Source: an uncultured Gemmiger sp. (GTDB taxonomy: Bacteria; Bacillota; Clostridia; Oscillospirales; Ruminococcaceae). From it: 46,314 bases of DNA. This document shows positions 26,210 to 34,459 of the stretch, one piece after another. Below the pieces are notes generated by a model. That model searched no databases. It worked only from the letters and a program-made list of their open reading frames with translations, and was not told the DNA's origin. How positions within the stretch are numbered: position 1 is the stretch's first letter; every line of letters starts with the position of its first letter. The position numbers were made by a program, and so were the translations under genes. The stretch lies in the NCBI GenBank assembly GCA_944382835.1, contig CALWNP010000018.1:1-46314 (forward strand), written 5' to 3'.

Positions 26210-29200
26210 TCAATAGCTGGTCAGGGTGGTGCCGGGATAGTAGTGGGTCAGGATGGAGGCATAGTCCCAGCCGTTCTGGGCATAGCCCACCGCGCCCCAC
26301 TGGCTCATGCCGCAGCCGTGGCCGTAGCCGTAGACATCAAAGATGAAGCAGTCCAGCCCGGCGTCATAAGTAAAGGTGAAGCACTGGCTGCGCAGGCTGC
26401 GCCCGTCCACGCTCTGGCCGGCGGTGAGGTTTTCCCGGAACCAGCGGCCGGAGCAGGTGGTGTTGGGGCCCTCGTCGGGGCCAATCTGCATCTGGGCCAC
26501 CCAGCCGTACTGGTTGGCCGACAGGATCTTGAACCAGTTGTTGGGGTCCACCCCCGACAGGTCGATGCCCAACTCGGCCAGGATGCGGTCCTGCAGGGTC
26601 TGGCGGGAGAACCGGGCACAGCCGGTGTTGTTGCCGTTGGTGTTCCAGTTGGTGGCCACGCTCTGGTCATAGGGGCTGTCCACCGCCTGGAGCCAGGGCC
26701 GGTCGGTGCCCCAGACATCCGCCGCCGAGGCGGTGCCGGTGGAGGCCGAGGCGAAATAGGGGGTGAAGCAGACGCTGCCGTTGTAGGTGATCAGCACATG
26801 GGCCACCTCCTGAGCCGCAGCGGTGGCCGCTGCGCTGGGGCTGGTGCCCGCCACCGAGGGGTAGCCCCCCTGGCTGAGGATCCAGCAGTGGGCCGCCACA
26901 CACTGGGCCTTGTAGGCCTCGGCGGGGGCGCCGTCCCCCAGCTCATTCTGGGCGATCATGGCCAGGCACTGGACCAGGTCCATGGTCTGGGCGGTGCCGT
27001 TCATCGTCACATTGATGGTTTCGCCGCTGCTGCCGGTGGGTTCGGTGCCGGTCTGTCCGGCGCCGTCCACATTCAGCCCGCCGCTGCTCTCCTCCTGGGG
27101 AGTGGGGGTGGGCGCCGCGCTCTGGGCAGGGGCCGCTGTGGGGGTGGGTGCCTGGGTGGGGGCCGGTGTGGCCACCACGCTTTCCAGAGAGACCGTCTGC
27201 TCGGGCAGTTCCCCCTCAGCCCCCTTGGTGATCTGGGTTTCCACCGCGTTGGCGTCCCCGGCCACATCGGTCAACCCCGCCAGCAGCTCGCTGGTGGATT
27301 GGGCCAGGGCGTGGGCCTCGGCCGCCAGGGCATCGGCGTCAAAGGTGGGTTCCTCCACCGCCTCCTCCTGGGCCGAAGCCTGCTGGGCGGGGGCTGCCTG
27401 GGCCGGCTGGGCGGTGAAATCCGCCAGCGCCTGGGCCAGCAGGGCGGCAGCATCGGTCTGCCCCTGGGCCAGGGCTGCGGGCAGCAGCGGGTTTTCCGCC
27501 GCCCCGATGGCCGAGGTATCCAGCTTGGCGTCCTCCCCCTCGGCGATGAGCCGCCCGGTGACCCACAGGCGGGTGCCCGGGGTTTCCCCGTCCGACACCA
27601 GGGTCAGGAAGGAGGCCCCGGTGCCCACCTCCACCCCGGTGGTGTAGAGGCTGCGGATCTGCGCCCCCAGCACAAAGTCCAGATAATCATAATAGTTGGA
27701 CAGGTCGGTGAAGGCCGCCGGGTCAAAGGGGTTGGCGGAATCCGCCGGGTCGGCGTAGTAGACCGCCACCACCTTGTAGCGGTAGGTGGCGCCGGGCAGA
27801 TAGAGGGTGAATCCACTGTTCTGGCGGAAGGTTTCCAGATCGGCAAGGCCGGCCAGACGGCTGCCGCCGCAGTCCAGCACTGTGTTGGAGGGCTGGGCAC
27901 TGCCCAGATAGCTGGTTCCGGGCATCCGGGCCGCCGCCTCCTCCTTGGGTTCGGCGTCCTGGCCATAGACGAAGAAACCGTCCTGGCCCGAGAAGCCCAG
28001 ATAGCCCCCCACCCCGTCCAGCTTTTGCAGGGCGTTGTCCAGGTAGGCGGTGGCGCTCTCATCGTAGGCGGCAGTGCCGTAGGTGCGCACAGAGGGCTTG
28101 CTGCCCAGGTCGCTGCGCAGGAAAAGGAAGATGCCCACCGCAACCCCCGCCACCAGCAGCACCAAGAAGAGCATTCCCAGAATGGTGGCCCGGCGGCGCC
28201 GCCGCTCGGTCTTTTCGATCATGGCCAGGCTGCGGTTTTTGATGCTGGCTGCGGCCGTCGGCGCGGATGGAGCGGTTTTGGCATGTTTGGTGCGGGAAGA
28301 CCGGCGTTTTTTCTCCGGCGGGTCGGGCTCATCGTCCTCGTCGTCGGCAAACAGACGGCTGGCCGCCCGCTGGAATTCCTCGGCGCTCTTGGGCGGCTGG
28401 GCGTCGTCCGCCGCCTGGGCCGCCGCAATGGCTTCAGGGTCCAGCCCGGCGGAGAAATCGGGAATCTCCCCGTCCAGGATGGAGGAGGGCGCCTCGGGTT
28501 CCGGCGCCGCAACACCCCGGGCGGCCCGGGAAGCTGCCGCGGCCTCCGGCCCCGCCGTGGTGATCTCCATGGGATCGGGCAGGGGTTCCTGCTCCGGGGC
28601 CGGGGTGCTGGCCGGGGCCTGTTCAAAGGTGATGGTGCCCAGGGGGGCGGTGTCTGTGCTGGAAGCCGGGGTGCGCAGGGTCCGCCGGGTGGGGGCGGGC
28701 TGTTGCTGGGGCAGCGGGGTGTCGAAGTCCATCATCGGCTCAAAGCTGCTGTCGGCGGTTTTGGGGGCGCGGCGCCGCAGGGAAAACCGGGTGGTATCCC
28801 CCTTGGTCTGGCCCTCCTGGGAGACGATGAGCAGCGGGCGCTCGTGGCCGGGGCGGAAGGTGATGGTGGAGCCGCTGAACCGCAGCCCCAGCGCCCGACG
28901 GCGGGCCAGGTCCAGGATGTTGTTGGCGATGGCGGCATCGCTGAGCTCGGGGCTGACGGCGCAGGCCACCGCGCTGCGCTTGTCGCAGAGCAGCACAAAG
29001 GGAGCCTGGCCCACCGTGGCCGGCATATAGACCACGGCATAGTCGGCGTTGCCCACCGCCAGGGCCAGCTGAGCCCGCCCGGCGGCGGCCTGCAGCACAT
29101 CGCCGGGGAATTTTTGCAGCAGGTTTTCGGGGGTGACGATCTTGCGGGCGTTCTCGGGGTTGGCATAGGTCTGGGTGCCGTAGTCAAAGACCGCCTCGCT

Positions 29201-29557
29201 GTGCTCCAGCGGGCGCAGCAATGCCCCCACCAGCCGGCCGGTGGGTTCGTCCGCCGCCACAATCAGGCGGCGCTTTTTGACCAGGGCATCCAGGGTGGCC
29301 TGGGCCAGGCTGATCTCGCCGGTGCCGTAAACCGCATCCCCAAAGCGGGCGCGCAGTTTCTGGGCCCACTTTTCGCAGTAGTCCTCGGCCATGGCCCGGG
29401 TGGGCGCGCTGACCTGGATACAGACGGCAAACTCGCCGTCCCGCTCCAGCAGACGCAGGCCGGGGCAGCCCTCGGCGCGGGCGGTGCGCAGCACCGAAGC
29501 CACCTCGGCGGAAGACAGGCCAAAGACCCGCAGGATGCGCAGTTGGGTTGAGAGCAT
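26210..29557 (-). CDS. Composite envelope protein: CinA-like, TM, sortase B-like, SpoIID/LytB
   Basis: 1115 residues. Residues 8-225 align by eye with the middle and C-terminal parts of the CinA encoded just upstream, but its AESCTGG active site reads ADEPTGR. A disordered Pro/Ala/acidic stretch runs to 450. One transmembrane helix (458-480) follows, with the basic RRRRR on the inside. Residues 500-672 follow the class B sortase pattern (TYRYKVVAVYYAD, RSLYTTGVEVGTGASFLTL), yet His and Cys are replaced by Gly564 and Asp656. After a low-complexity linker, 848-1112 is a SpoIID/LytB domain with candidate catalytic Glu872 (IAQNELG) and the GYGHGCGMSQWGA motif. SpoIID domains cut peptidoglycan glycan strands. 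A role at the septum is inferred from the ftsW neighbour. Confidence 0.85.
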   Translation of the reverse strand: MLSTQLRILRVFGLSSAEVASVLRTARAEGCPGLRLLERDGEFAVCIQVSAPTRAMAEDYCEKWAQKLRARFGDAVYGTGEISLAQATLDALVKKRRLIVAADEPTGRLVGALLRPLEHSEAVFDYGTQTYANPENARKIVTPENLLQKFPGDVLQAAAGRAQLALAVGNADYAVVYMPATVGQAPFVLLCDKRSAVACAVSPELSDAAIANNILDLARRRALGLRFSGSTITFRPGHERPLLIVSQEGQTKGDTTRFSLRRRAPKTADSSFEPMMDFDTPLPQQQPAPTRRTLRTPASSTDTAPLGTITFEQAPASTPAPEQEPLPDPMEITTAGPEAAAASRAARGVAAPEPEAPSSILDGEIPDFSAGLDPEAIAAAQAADDAQPPKSAEEFQRAASRLFADDEDDEPDPPEKKRRSSRTKHAKTAPSAPTAAASIKNRSLAMIEKTERRRRRATILGMLFLVLLVAGVAVGIFLFLRSDLGSKPSVRTYGTAAYDESATAYLDNALQKLDGVGGYLGFSGQDGFFVYGQDAEPKEEAAARMPGTSYLGSAQPSNTVLDCGGSRLAGLADLETFRQNSGFTLYLPGATYRYKVVAVYYADPADSANPFDPAAFTDLSNYYDYLDFVLGAQIRSLYTTGVEVGTGASFLTLVSDGETPGTRLWVTGRLIAEGEDAKLDTSAIGAAENPLLPAALAQGQTDAAALLAQALADFTAQPAQAAPAQQASAQEEAVEEPTFDADALAAEAHALAQSTSELLAGLTDVAGDANAVETQITKGAEGELPEQTVSLESVVATPAPTQAPTPTAAPAQSAAPTPTPQEESSGGLNVDGAGQTGTEPTGSSGETINVTMNGTAQTMDLVQCLAMIAQNELGDGAPAEAYKAQCVAAHCWILSQGGYPSVAGTSPSAAATAAAQEVAHVLITYNGSVCFTPYFASASTGTASAADVWGTDRPWLQAVDSPYDQSVATNWNTNGNNTGCARFSRQTLQDRILAELGIDLSGVDPNNWFKILSANQYGWVAQMQIGPDEGPNTTCSGRWFRENLTAGQSVDGRSLRSQCFTFTYDAGLDCFIFDVYGYGHGCGMSQWGAVGYAQNGWDYASILTHYYPGTTLTSY

Positions 29558-29601
29558 GGTTTCACCCCCGGTTGTCAGAATTCAAGCCCCCACGGGGCAG
29601 C

Positions 29602-30882
29602 TCAAAAGGTTTCCTCCAGCAGTTCGGCGTCGGGCACCGGCAGCTCCAGGGCCATCCGGCGCAGCAGATCCAGGGCGTAGAGGGCGGCGCGGGTGCGGAT
29701 GATGGCCCGTTCCTGGTAGCCGCCCAGGTTCAGCCGCATCACCCAGGTACGGTGGCTGCGCCGGTCGGCGCCGGCCAGATAGACGGTGCCCACCGGTTTG
29801 CCCGGCAAAGCCCCGCCGGGGCCGGCCAGGCCGGTGATGCCCACCGCCAGCTCGGCCCCCGAGGCGTTGACCGCCCCCCGGGCCATGGCCACGGCCACTT
29901 CTGCCGAGACCACGTTGTACTGTTGGATCAGCGCCGGGTCCACCTCCAGCAGCTGGGTTTTGGCGGCCTCGGCGTAGGTGACAAAGCCGTAGCCGAAGAC
30001 CTCGCTGGACCCCGGCACGTTGGTCAGTCGTTCGGCCACCATGCCGCCGGTGCAGCTCTCGGCAGTGGCGGCATGCAGCCCCCGCTCCCGCAGCACCCGG
30101 ACCACGGTGTATTCCAGGCCGGGCACGTCAACGTCATAGGCGTTGTCCCCCAGCCGCTGCCGCAGCAGGGCAATCCGGTCCATGCAGGCGGCCTCGGCCT
30201 GGTCGGCGGTGGCGGCCCGGGCGGTGACCCGGATCTCGCTCTCTCCCACCTTGCAGTAGATGGCGATGGTGGGGTTTTCGCTGTGGAAGAGCTCCCCCAC
30301 CTTGGTGGCGATGCTGCTTTCGCCCCCCAGCACCCGCAGGGTGCGGGAGTGGATGACGCAGTTCTGCCGCTGTTCCAGGGCGGGGCGGACGTCTTCGGCC
30401 CACATCGCCTTCAGCTCCCGGGGAACCCCCGGCATCAGGACGGCACAGTGGCCGGCCTCGTCCTCAAACCAGGCCCCCGGCGCGGTGCCGTGGGCGTTGG
30501 GCAGCTTATGGCCCCGGACCGGCACCATGGCCTGTTTGCGGTTGTTGGGGGTGGGGGTGCGGTTGGTCCGGGCGAAGAAGGCCAGGATCTTGTCCCACTC
30601 CTCGGGGTCAAAACGCAGGGTATCCCCGAAGGCCTCGGCCACCGTCTCCTTGGTCAGGTCGTCCTCGGTGGGGCCCAGCCCGCCCGAGAAGACCAGCAGC
30701 TCGCTGCGGGCCCGGGCCTCGGTGACCAGCGCCCGCAGGCGTTCCACATTGTCCCCGATCACATGCTGATGCAGCACCGAGATGCCCAGGTCAGCCAGTT
30801 CCCGGCTGAGAAACTGGGCGTTGGTGTTGAGGATGTCCCCGAGCAGCAGCTCGGTTCCCACACAGATGATCTCTGCGGTCAA
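29602..30882 (-). CDS. cinA: CinA-family protein (MoCF-like domain plus NMN deamidase domain)
   Basis: 426 residues from a TTG start that has AAGGAGG seven bases upstream; a TTG 30 bases earlier in the same frame would place that site inside the gene. The N-terminal molybdopterin-binding-like domain is complete (AEIICVGTELLLGDILNTNA, FSGGLGPTEDDLTKE, LMPGVPRELKAMW). A linker domain follows (TLRVLGGGESSIATKV). The C-terminal CinA domain keeps ATAESCTGGMVAERLT and AVGITGLAGPGG, so it should hydrolyse NMN, with ADP-ribose pyrophosphatase activity in the first domain. It lies between thiI and the composite protein, whose N-terminus looks copied from it. Confidence 0.95.
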   Translation of the reverse strand: MTAEIICVGTELLLGDILNTNAQFLSRELADLGISVLHQHVIGDNVERLRALVTEARARSELLVFSGGLGPTEDDLTKETVAEAFGDTLRFDPEEWDKILAFFARTNRTPTPNNRKQAMVPVRGHKLPNAHGTAPGAWFEDEAGHCAVLMPGVPRELKAMWAEDVRPALEQRQNCVIHSRTLRVLGGESSIATKVGELFHSENPTIAIYCKVGESEIRVTARAATADQAEAACMDRIALLRQRLGDNAYDVDVPGLEYTVVRVLRERGLHAATAESCTGGMVAERLTNVPGSSEVFGYGFVTYAEAAKTQLLEVDPALIQQYNVVSAEVAVAMARGAVNASGAELAVGITGLAGPGGALPGKPVGTVYLAGADRRSHRTWVMRLNLGGYQERAIIRTRAALYALDLLRRMALELPVPDAELLEETF

Positions 30883-30912
30883 GAAAGCCCCTCCTTTCGG
30901 GCACAAAGGCAA

Positions 30913-32106
30913 TCAGAATTCCGGGTCGTCCCCGATGTGAATGGGAATCCGTTCCACATTCTCGGCTGCGGCCTGTTCCAGCTCGGCCAGGCCGGGCATG
31001 CCGGCCTCGGCGGCCTCGATCTCGTCCAGGCTGGGCCGGGTCTTGGGATGGGGCGGAGTAAAGATGGTGCAGCAGTCCTCGTAGGGCTCAATGGAGGTCT
31101 CAAAGGTTCCGATCCGCCGGGAGAGGGCGACGATCTCGTTTTTGTCCATCCCGATGCAGGGGCGAAGTACCGGCAGCGACTGGGCCGCATCGGTGCAGAC
31201 CAGCGCTGCCATGGTCTGGCTGGCCACCTGGGCCAGGCTTTCGCCGGTGATCAGGGCCTCCAGCTCACATTTCCGGGCCACCATGGCGGCGATGCGCAGC
31301 ATGCTGCGGCGCATGAGGACGGTAAAGAGGACATCGGGGGCGTTGTCCCGGATGTACTCCTGGGGTTTGGTGTAGGGCACCACAAAGAGGGTGCAGTTGC
31401 CGGTGTACTCGCTCAGTTCCCGGGCCAGGGCGCGGACCTTGAGCTTGGCCCGGGGGCTGGTGTAGGGCGGGCTGGCAAAGTGGATGTGGTGCAGCGCCAG
31501 GCCCCGCCGGGCCATGCACCAGGCCGCCACCGGGCTGTCAATGCCGCCCGACAGCAGGTTGAGGGCCCGGCCGCTGGTGCCCACCGGCAGGCCGCCGGCG
31601 CCGGGGGTCTTGGGCCCGTGGATGTAGGCGCCGTGTTCCCGGATTTCCACCATGATCTCCAGCTCGGGCTCATGGACGTTCACCCGCAGATGGGGGTGCT
31701 TGGAGAGCAGGAAGGCCCCCAGCTCCCGGCAGATGTCGGGGCTCTTCATGGGGTACTGCTTGTCCGCCCGCTTGGCCTCCACCTTGAAGGTGCGGATGCC
31801 CCGCAGGGTCTGCCCCAGATAGGCTTCGGCGGTCTGGCAGATGGTGTCAAAGTCCTTGTCGCAGCAGGCGGCGCGGCTGAGCTTGACGATGCCAAACACC
31901 TTGGACACCCGCCGGGCGGCCTCCTCCATGTCCAGATCCTCCTCCAGAGGCTGGATGTAGACGGTGCTCTGGGAGGAGCTGACTTTGAACTTGCCCAGGT
32001 TTTCCAGGCGGTAGCGGATGCTCTTGGCCAGCCGTGCCTCAAACTTGCTTCGGTTCAGCCCCTTGAGGGTCATCTCCCCCTGATAGGCCAGAATAATCTC
32101 TTTCAT
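30913..32106 (-). CDS. thiI: tRNA 4-thiouridine synthase (ThiI)
   Basis: 397 residues. A ferredoxin-like N-terminus (MKEIILAYQGEMTLKGLNRSKFE) and THUMP domain lead to the PP-loop ATP site LLSGGIDSPVAAW at about residue 185. Further conserved blocks are HFASPPYTSPRAKLKV, ITGESLAQVASQTM, LRPCIGMDKNEI and CCTIFTPPHPKTRP. There is no C-terminal rhodanese domain, as in most Firmicutes, so sulfur must come straight from the cysteine desulfurase encoded 18 bases upstream. Likely jobs are s4U8 in tRNA and possibly thiamine thiazole synthesis. Confidence 0.95.
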   Translation of the reverse strand: MKEIILAYQGEMTLKGLNRSKFEARLAKSIRYRLENLGKFKVSSSQSTVYIQPLEEDLDMEEAARRVSKVFGIVKLSRAACCDKDFDTICQTAEAYLGQTLRGIRTFKVEAKRADKQYPMKSPDICRELGAFLLSKHPHLRVNVHEPELEIMVEIREHGAYIHGPKTPGAGGLPVGTSGRALNLLSGGIDSPVAAWCMARRGLALHHIHFASPPYTSPRAKLKVRALARELSEYTGNCTLFVVPYTKPQEYIRDNAPDVLFTVLMRRSMLRIAAMVARKCELEALITGESLAQVASQTMAALVCTDAAQSLPVLRPCIGMDKNEIVALSRRIGTFETSIEPYEDCCTIFTPPHPKTRPSLDEIEAAEAGMPGLAELEQAAAENVERIPIHIGDDPEF

Positions 32107-32124
32107 GCAGAAACCCTTTCTGAT

Positions 32125-33267
32125 TCAAATATGCTGCAATTCCGCCAGCCCCTGGCGCAGCGCCGCCAGAAGAGCGTCCACGTCCTCCTCGGTGTTGTCG
32201 GCACAGAAGCTGACCCGCAGGGCGGTGTCGATGGTTTTGGGATCGCATCCCATGGCGGCCAGGGTGTGGCTGGGTTCGCCCCGGTCACAGGCGCTGCCGC
32301 TGGAGACATAGATCTGCCGGTCGGACAGATAGTTGAGCATGGTCTGGCTCTTGACGGCGTGCTGGGAGAAGTTGAGTACCTCCGGCACCCCGTCGTCGGG
32401 GGAGTTGATGGTCACCCCGGGGATCTGGGCCAGCCCCGCCCGCAGCCGGGCGTTGAGGACCGCCGCATGGGCCGAGGAGGCCTTCATCGCCTTGGCCCCC
32501 CGCTCGGCGGCCACCCCCAGCCCCACCGCGTAGGGCAGGTTTTCGGTGCCGGGGCGGATGCCGTTCTCCTGACCGCCGCCCAGAAAGGGGGGCAGGATGT
32601 GGTAGCCCTCCCGCAGATAGAGGGCGCCGATCCCTTTGGGGGCGTGGATCTTGTGGCCGGAGACTGACAGGCTGTCCACGTTTTTGAGGCAGAGGGGCAC
32701 CCGCAGCCAGGCCTGGACCGCGTCCACATGGACGGCGGTGCGGCTGTTGCGGGCCTTGACCGCCGCCGCCAGCCGGGCGATGTCCTGCCGGGCACCGGTC
32801 TCGTTGTTCACCGCCATGCAGCAGACCAGCACGGTGGAGCGGTCCACCGCCGCGGCCATCCTGTCCACATCCAGCCGGCCGTCGGGGCCTGGGTTGATCT
32901 CCACCACCTCAAACCCCTGCTGGCCCAGATTGCGGATGGGCAGCTGGGCGCTGGGATGTTCAAAACCAGAGACCACAATCTTGTTGCCCCAGCTGCGGCG
33001 GGGGGCCACGGCGCCCAGGATGGCGATGTTGTTGCCCTCCGAGCCGCCGGCGGTGAAGGTGATCTCCCGCGGGCGGCAGCCGATGGCCTTAGCCACCTTG
33101 CTGCGGGCGGCAGCCAGCGTCTCGTGCGCTTCGATGGCGGGGCCGTAGAGACTGGACGGGTTGGCCCAGACTCCGCGGATCGCCCCGTCGATGGCGTCTG
33201 CCACCTCCGGGTCCACCATGGTGGTGGCAGCATTGTCAAGATAATGCAGTTGTGCATCCAAACGCAT
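32125..33267 (-). CDS. Cysteine desulfurase (NifS/IscS family)
   Basis: PLP enzyme that removes sulfur from cysteine as a persulfide; 380 residues. It starts MRLDAQLHYLDNAATTMVDPEVADAI. It has TAGGSEGNN, the lysine motif SVSGHKIHAPKGIGALY and the persulfide loop VSSGSACDRGEPSHTLAAMG. AGAGGGAG lies eight bases before the ATG. The gene heads the operon ending at ftsW and directly precedes thiI, matching the known pairing of a dedicated desulfurase with ThiI. Confidence 0.95.
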   Translation of the reverse strand: MRLDAQLHYLDNAATTMVDPEVADAIDGAIRGVWANPSSLYGPAIEAHETLAAARSKVAKAIGCRPREITFTAGGSEGNNIAILGAVAPRRSWGNKIVVSGFEHPSAQLPIRNLGQQGFEVVEINPGPDGRLDVDRMAAAVDRSTVLVCCMAVNNETGARQDIARLAAAVKARNSRTAVHVDAVQAWLRVPLCLKNVDSLSVSGHKIHAPKGIGALYLREGYHILPPFLGGGQENGIRPGTENLPYAVGLGVAAERGAKAMKASSAHAAVLNARLRAGLAQIPGVTINSPDDGVPEVLNFSQHAVKSQTMLNYLSDRQIYVSSGSACDRGEPSHTLAAMGCDPKTIDTALRVSFCADNTEEDVDALLAALRQGLAELQHI

Positions 33268-33313
33268 AAAACGCGCTCCCTCTTCTACAAAATTACAAAC
33301 TGATACAGAGTAA

Positions 33314-33342
33314 ATTATACACATTCCCCCCGGCAAACACAA
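33314..33342 (-). promoter_or_regulatory. Promoter of the desulfurase-thiI-cinA-SpoIID-ftsW block
   Basis: Minus-strand TTGTGT (33337-33342), 17 bases, TATAAT (33314-33319), about 45 bases before the desulfurase ATG. The -35 is enclosed by CCCC and GGGG runs that could pair weakly. Confidence 0.75.
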
Positions 33343-33360
33343 GGGGCGGATGCCAACAAA

Positions 33361-33391
33361 ATTGCCCCGGCCTTGGGGTGGCCGGGGCGAT
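33361..33391 (-). terminator. Terminator after the 59-residue basic protein
   Basis: ATTGCCCCGGCC pairs with GGCCGGGGCGAT (one mismatch) and is followed on the minus strand by TTTTGTT. It lies two bases past the stop of the small gene, which supports that gene being real. Confidence 0.85.
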
Positions 33392-33392
33392 G

Positions 33393-33572
33393 TCAGGGCT
33401 GGCCCTGACCATTCTTTTCTTTTTCCCGCTCCCGCGCGCGGCGGGCCAGTTCCTCCAAGGTGGGGGTCCGGGTGTAAAAGCGGCGATAGGGGTTGTCCAT
33501 CCGGGGCGGCTGGGGCGGCGCAGGCCGGGCAGGCCGGCGCCGGTGCAGCCAGCGGAACAGCCGGGTGATCAC
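33393..33572 (-). CDS. Small basic protein of unknown function
   Basis: 59 residues from a GTG start that forms a four-base GTGA overlap with the preceding gene's stop; GGAGAGCGGATC precedes it. The protein begins with a basic helix (MITRLFRWLHRRRPARPAP), has a proline-rich middle, then PYRRFYTRTPTLEELARRA and a highly charged tail. It has no hydrophobic segment. The overlap, the ribosome site and the terminator right behind it are the evidence. It may be a cytoplasmic partner of the anchored protein encoded before it. Confidence 0.6.
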   Translation of the reverse strand: MITRLFRWLHRRRPARPAPPQPPRMDNPYRRFYTRTPTLEELARRAREREKEKNGQGQP

Positions 33573-34318
33573 GATCCGCTCTCCGCCAGCGGTGCGGCCC
33601 CGGCGGTCAGCGCCTGCCACAGGGTCAGATTGGCCTGGTAGGTGTCTTCCTCCTTCTCCCGCCAGTTGCCCCGCAGCCCCACATAGAGGTCGGCCAGCAG
33701 GTCCTGGTTTTCGCCGGTGGTGTCGTCCATGACGGTCAGGCCGGTGTACTGGCCCAGGTCCAGCCCGGCCAGCACCGGGCAGTCCGACCAGCGATAGACC
33801 ATCTTTTCCCAGTCGGTGCTGCCGTCCGGCGGCAGGGTGCCGTCCAGGTATTGCAGCGCCCCGATCTGTGCCTCGAACCCCTCAGGGTCCTGGAGCAGGA
33901 AGAGATAGCTGCCCTTCTCGGTGGACAGATCGGCGCTGAGCTTGGTAACCCCGGCCATCTGGGTGTAGGCGTCGGTGTTGTCGCTGTCGTTGAAGTCCAC
34001 CGTAAACTGGTTCACCGTCACCACCACCTTGCCGTCCCCGTTCAGGTCCTCGCCAAAGGATGCCAGGGTGGTCTGCAGCGCCTCCACCGTGTCGGGCGGC
34101 AGTTCGCTCTGCCCCACATAGCCCACCTCGTAGTCCGGCTTGACCTGGAACACCACGTCCCGCACAATCCAGGCCACAATGATCGCCGCCACCACACCGG
34201 CGATCACATACCATTTCTGATAGTGCCACCAGTTGGCAGCTTTTTCCTGTTTGGTATAGTTCCGGGGTGCCGGGGGTGCTTCGTACTCTTCCTGACTGTC
34301 TTTTGTGACCCAAGCCAT
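33569..34318 (-). CDS. Membrane-anchored protein of unknown function
   Basis: 249 residues: about 45 polar cytoplasmic residues (KDSQEEYEAPPAPRNYTKQE), one transmembrane helix at about 48-68 (WYVIAGVVAAIIVAWIVRDVVF), then an extracytoplasmic domain. The latter has an Asp-rich, possibly calcium-binding stretch (DLNGDGKVVV) and many aromatic residues. The order helix-then-domain with a cytoplasmic N-terminus is clear; no enzyme motif is. The ATG with GAGGG eight bases upstream was chosen over one 15 bases further 5'. A minus-strand TACAAT (34365-34370) is a probable -10. Confidence 0.7.
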   Translation of the reverse strand: MAWVTKDSQEEYEAPPAPRNYTKQEKAANWWHYQKWYVIAGVVAAIIVAWIVRDVVFQVKPDYEVGYVGQSELPPDTVEALQTTLASFGEDLNGDGKVVVTVNQFTVDFNDSDNTDAYTQMAGVTKLSADLSTEKGSYLFLLQDPEGFEAQIGALQYLDGTLPPDGSTDWEKMVYRWSDCPVLAGLDLGQYTGLTVMDDTTGENQDLLADLYVGLRGNWREKEEDTYQANLTLWQALTAGAAPLAESGS

Positions 34319-34425
34319 GGTTGGAACCCTCATTTCCTGTTGATTTTTTTCGATGACGGTTCCTATTGTAGCACAAAATTGCGTTGGAATTGTAAAATAA
34401 TTCTGACCTTTTTTGAGGGGCCGCC

Positions 34426-34454
34426 TTGCAAGCGGTTTCCAAAAAGGATATGAT
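34426..34454 (+). promoter_or_regulatory. Promoter of the C39-like gene
   Basis: TTGCAA (34426-34431), 17 bases, TATGAT (34449-34454), giving a 5' leader of about 205 bases. Confidence 0.7.
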
Positions 34455-34459
34455 AAGAG

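Noticed and set aside
30883-30912. Longer cinA start at a TTG 30 bases upstream
   Set aside because: It would place the strong AAGGAGG ribosome site inside the coding region; the conserved CinA sequence begins right after the downstream TTG.
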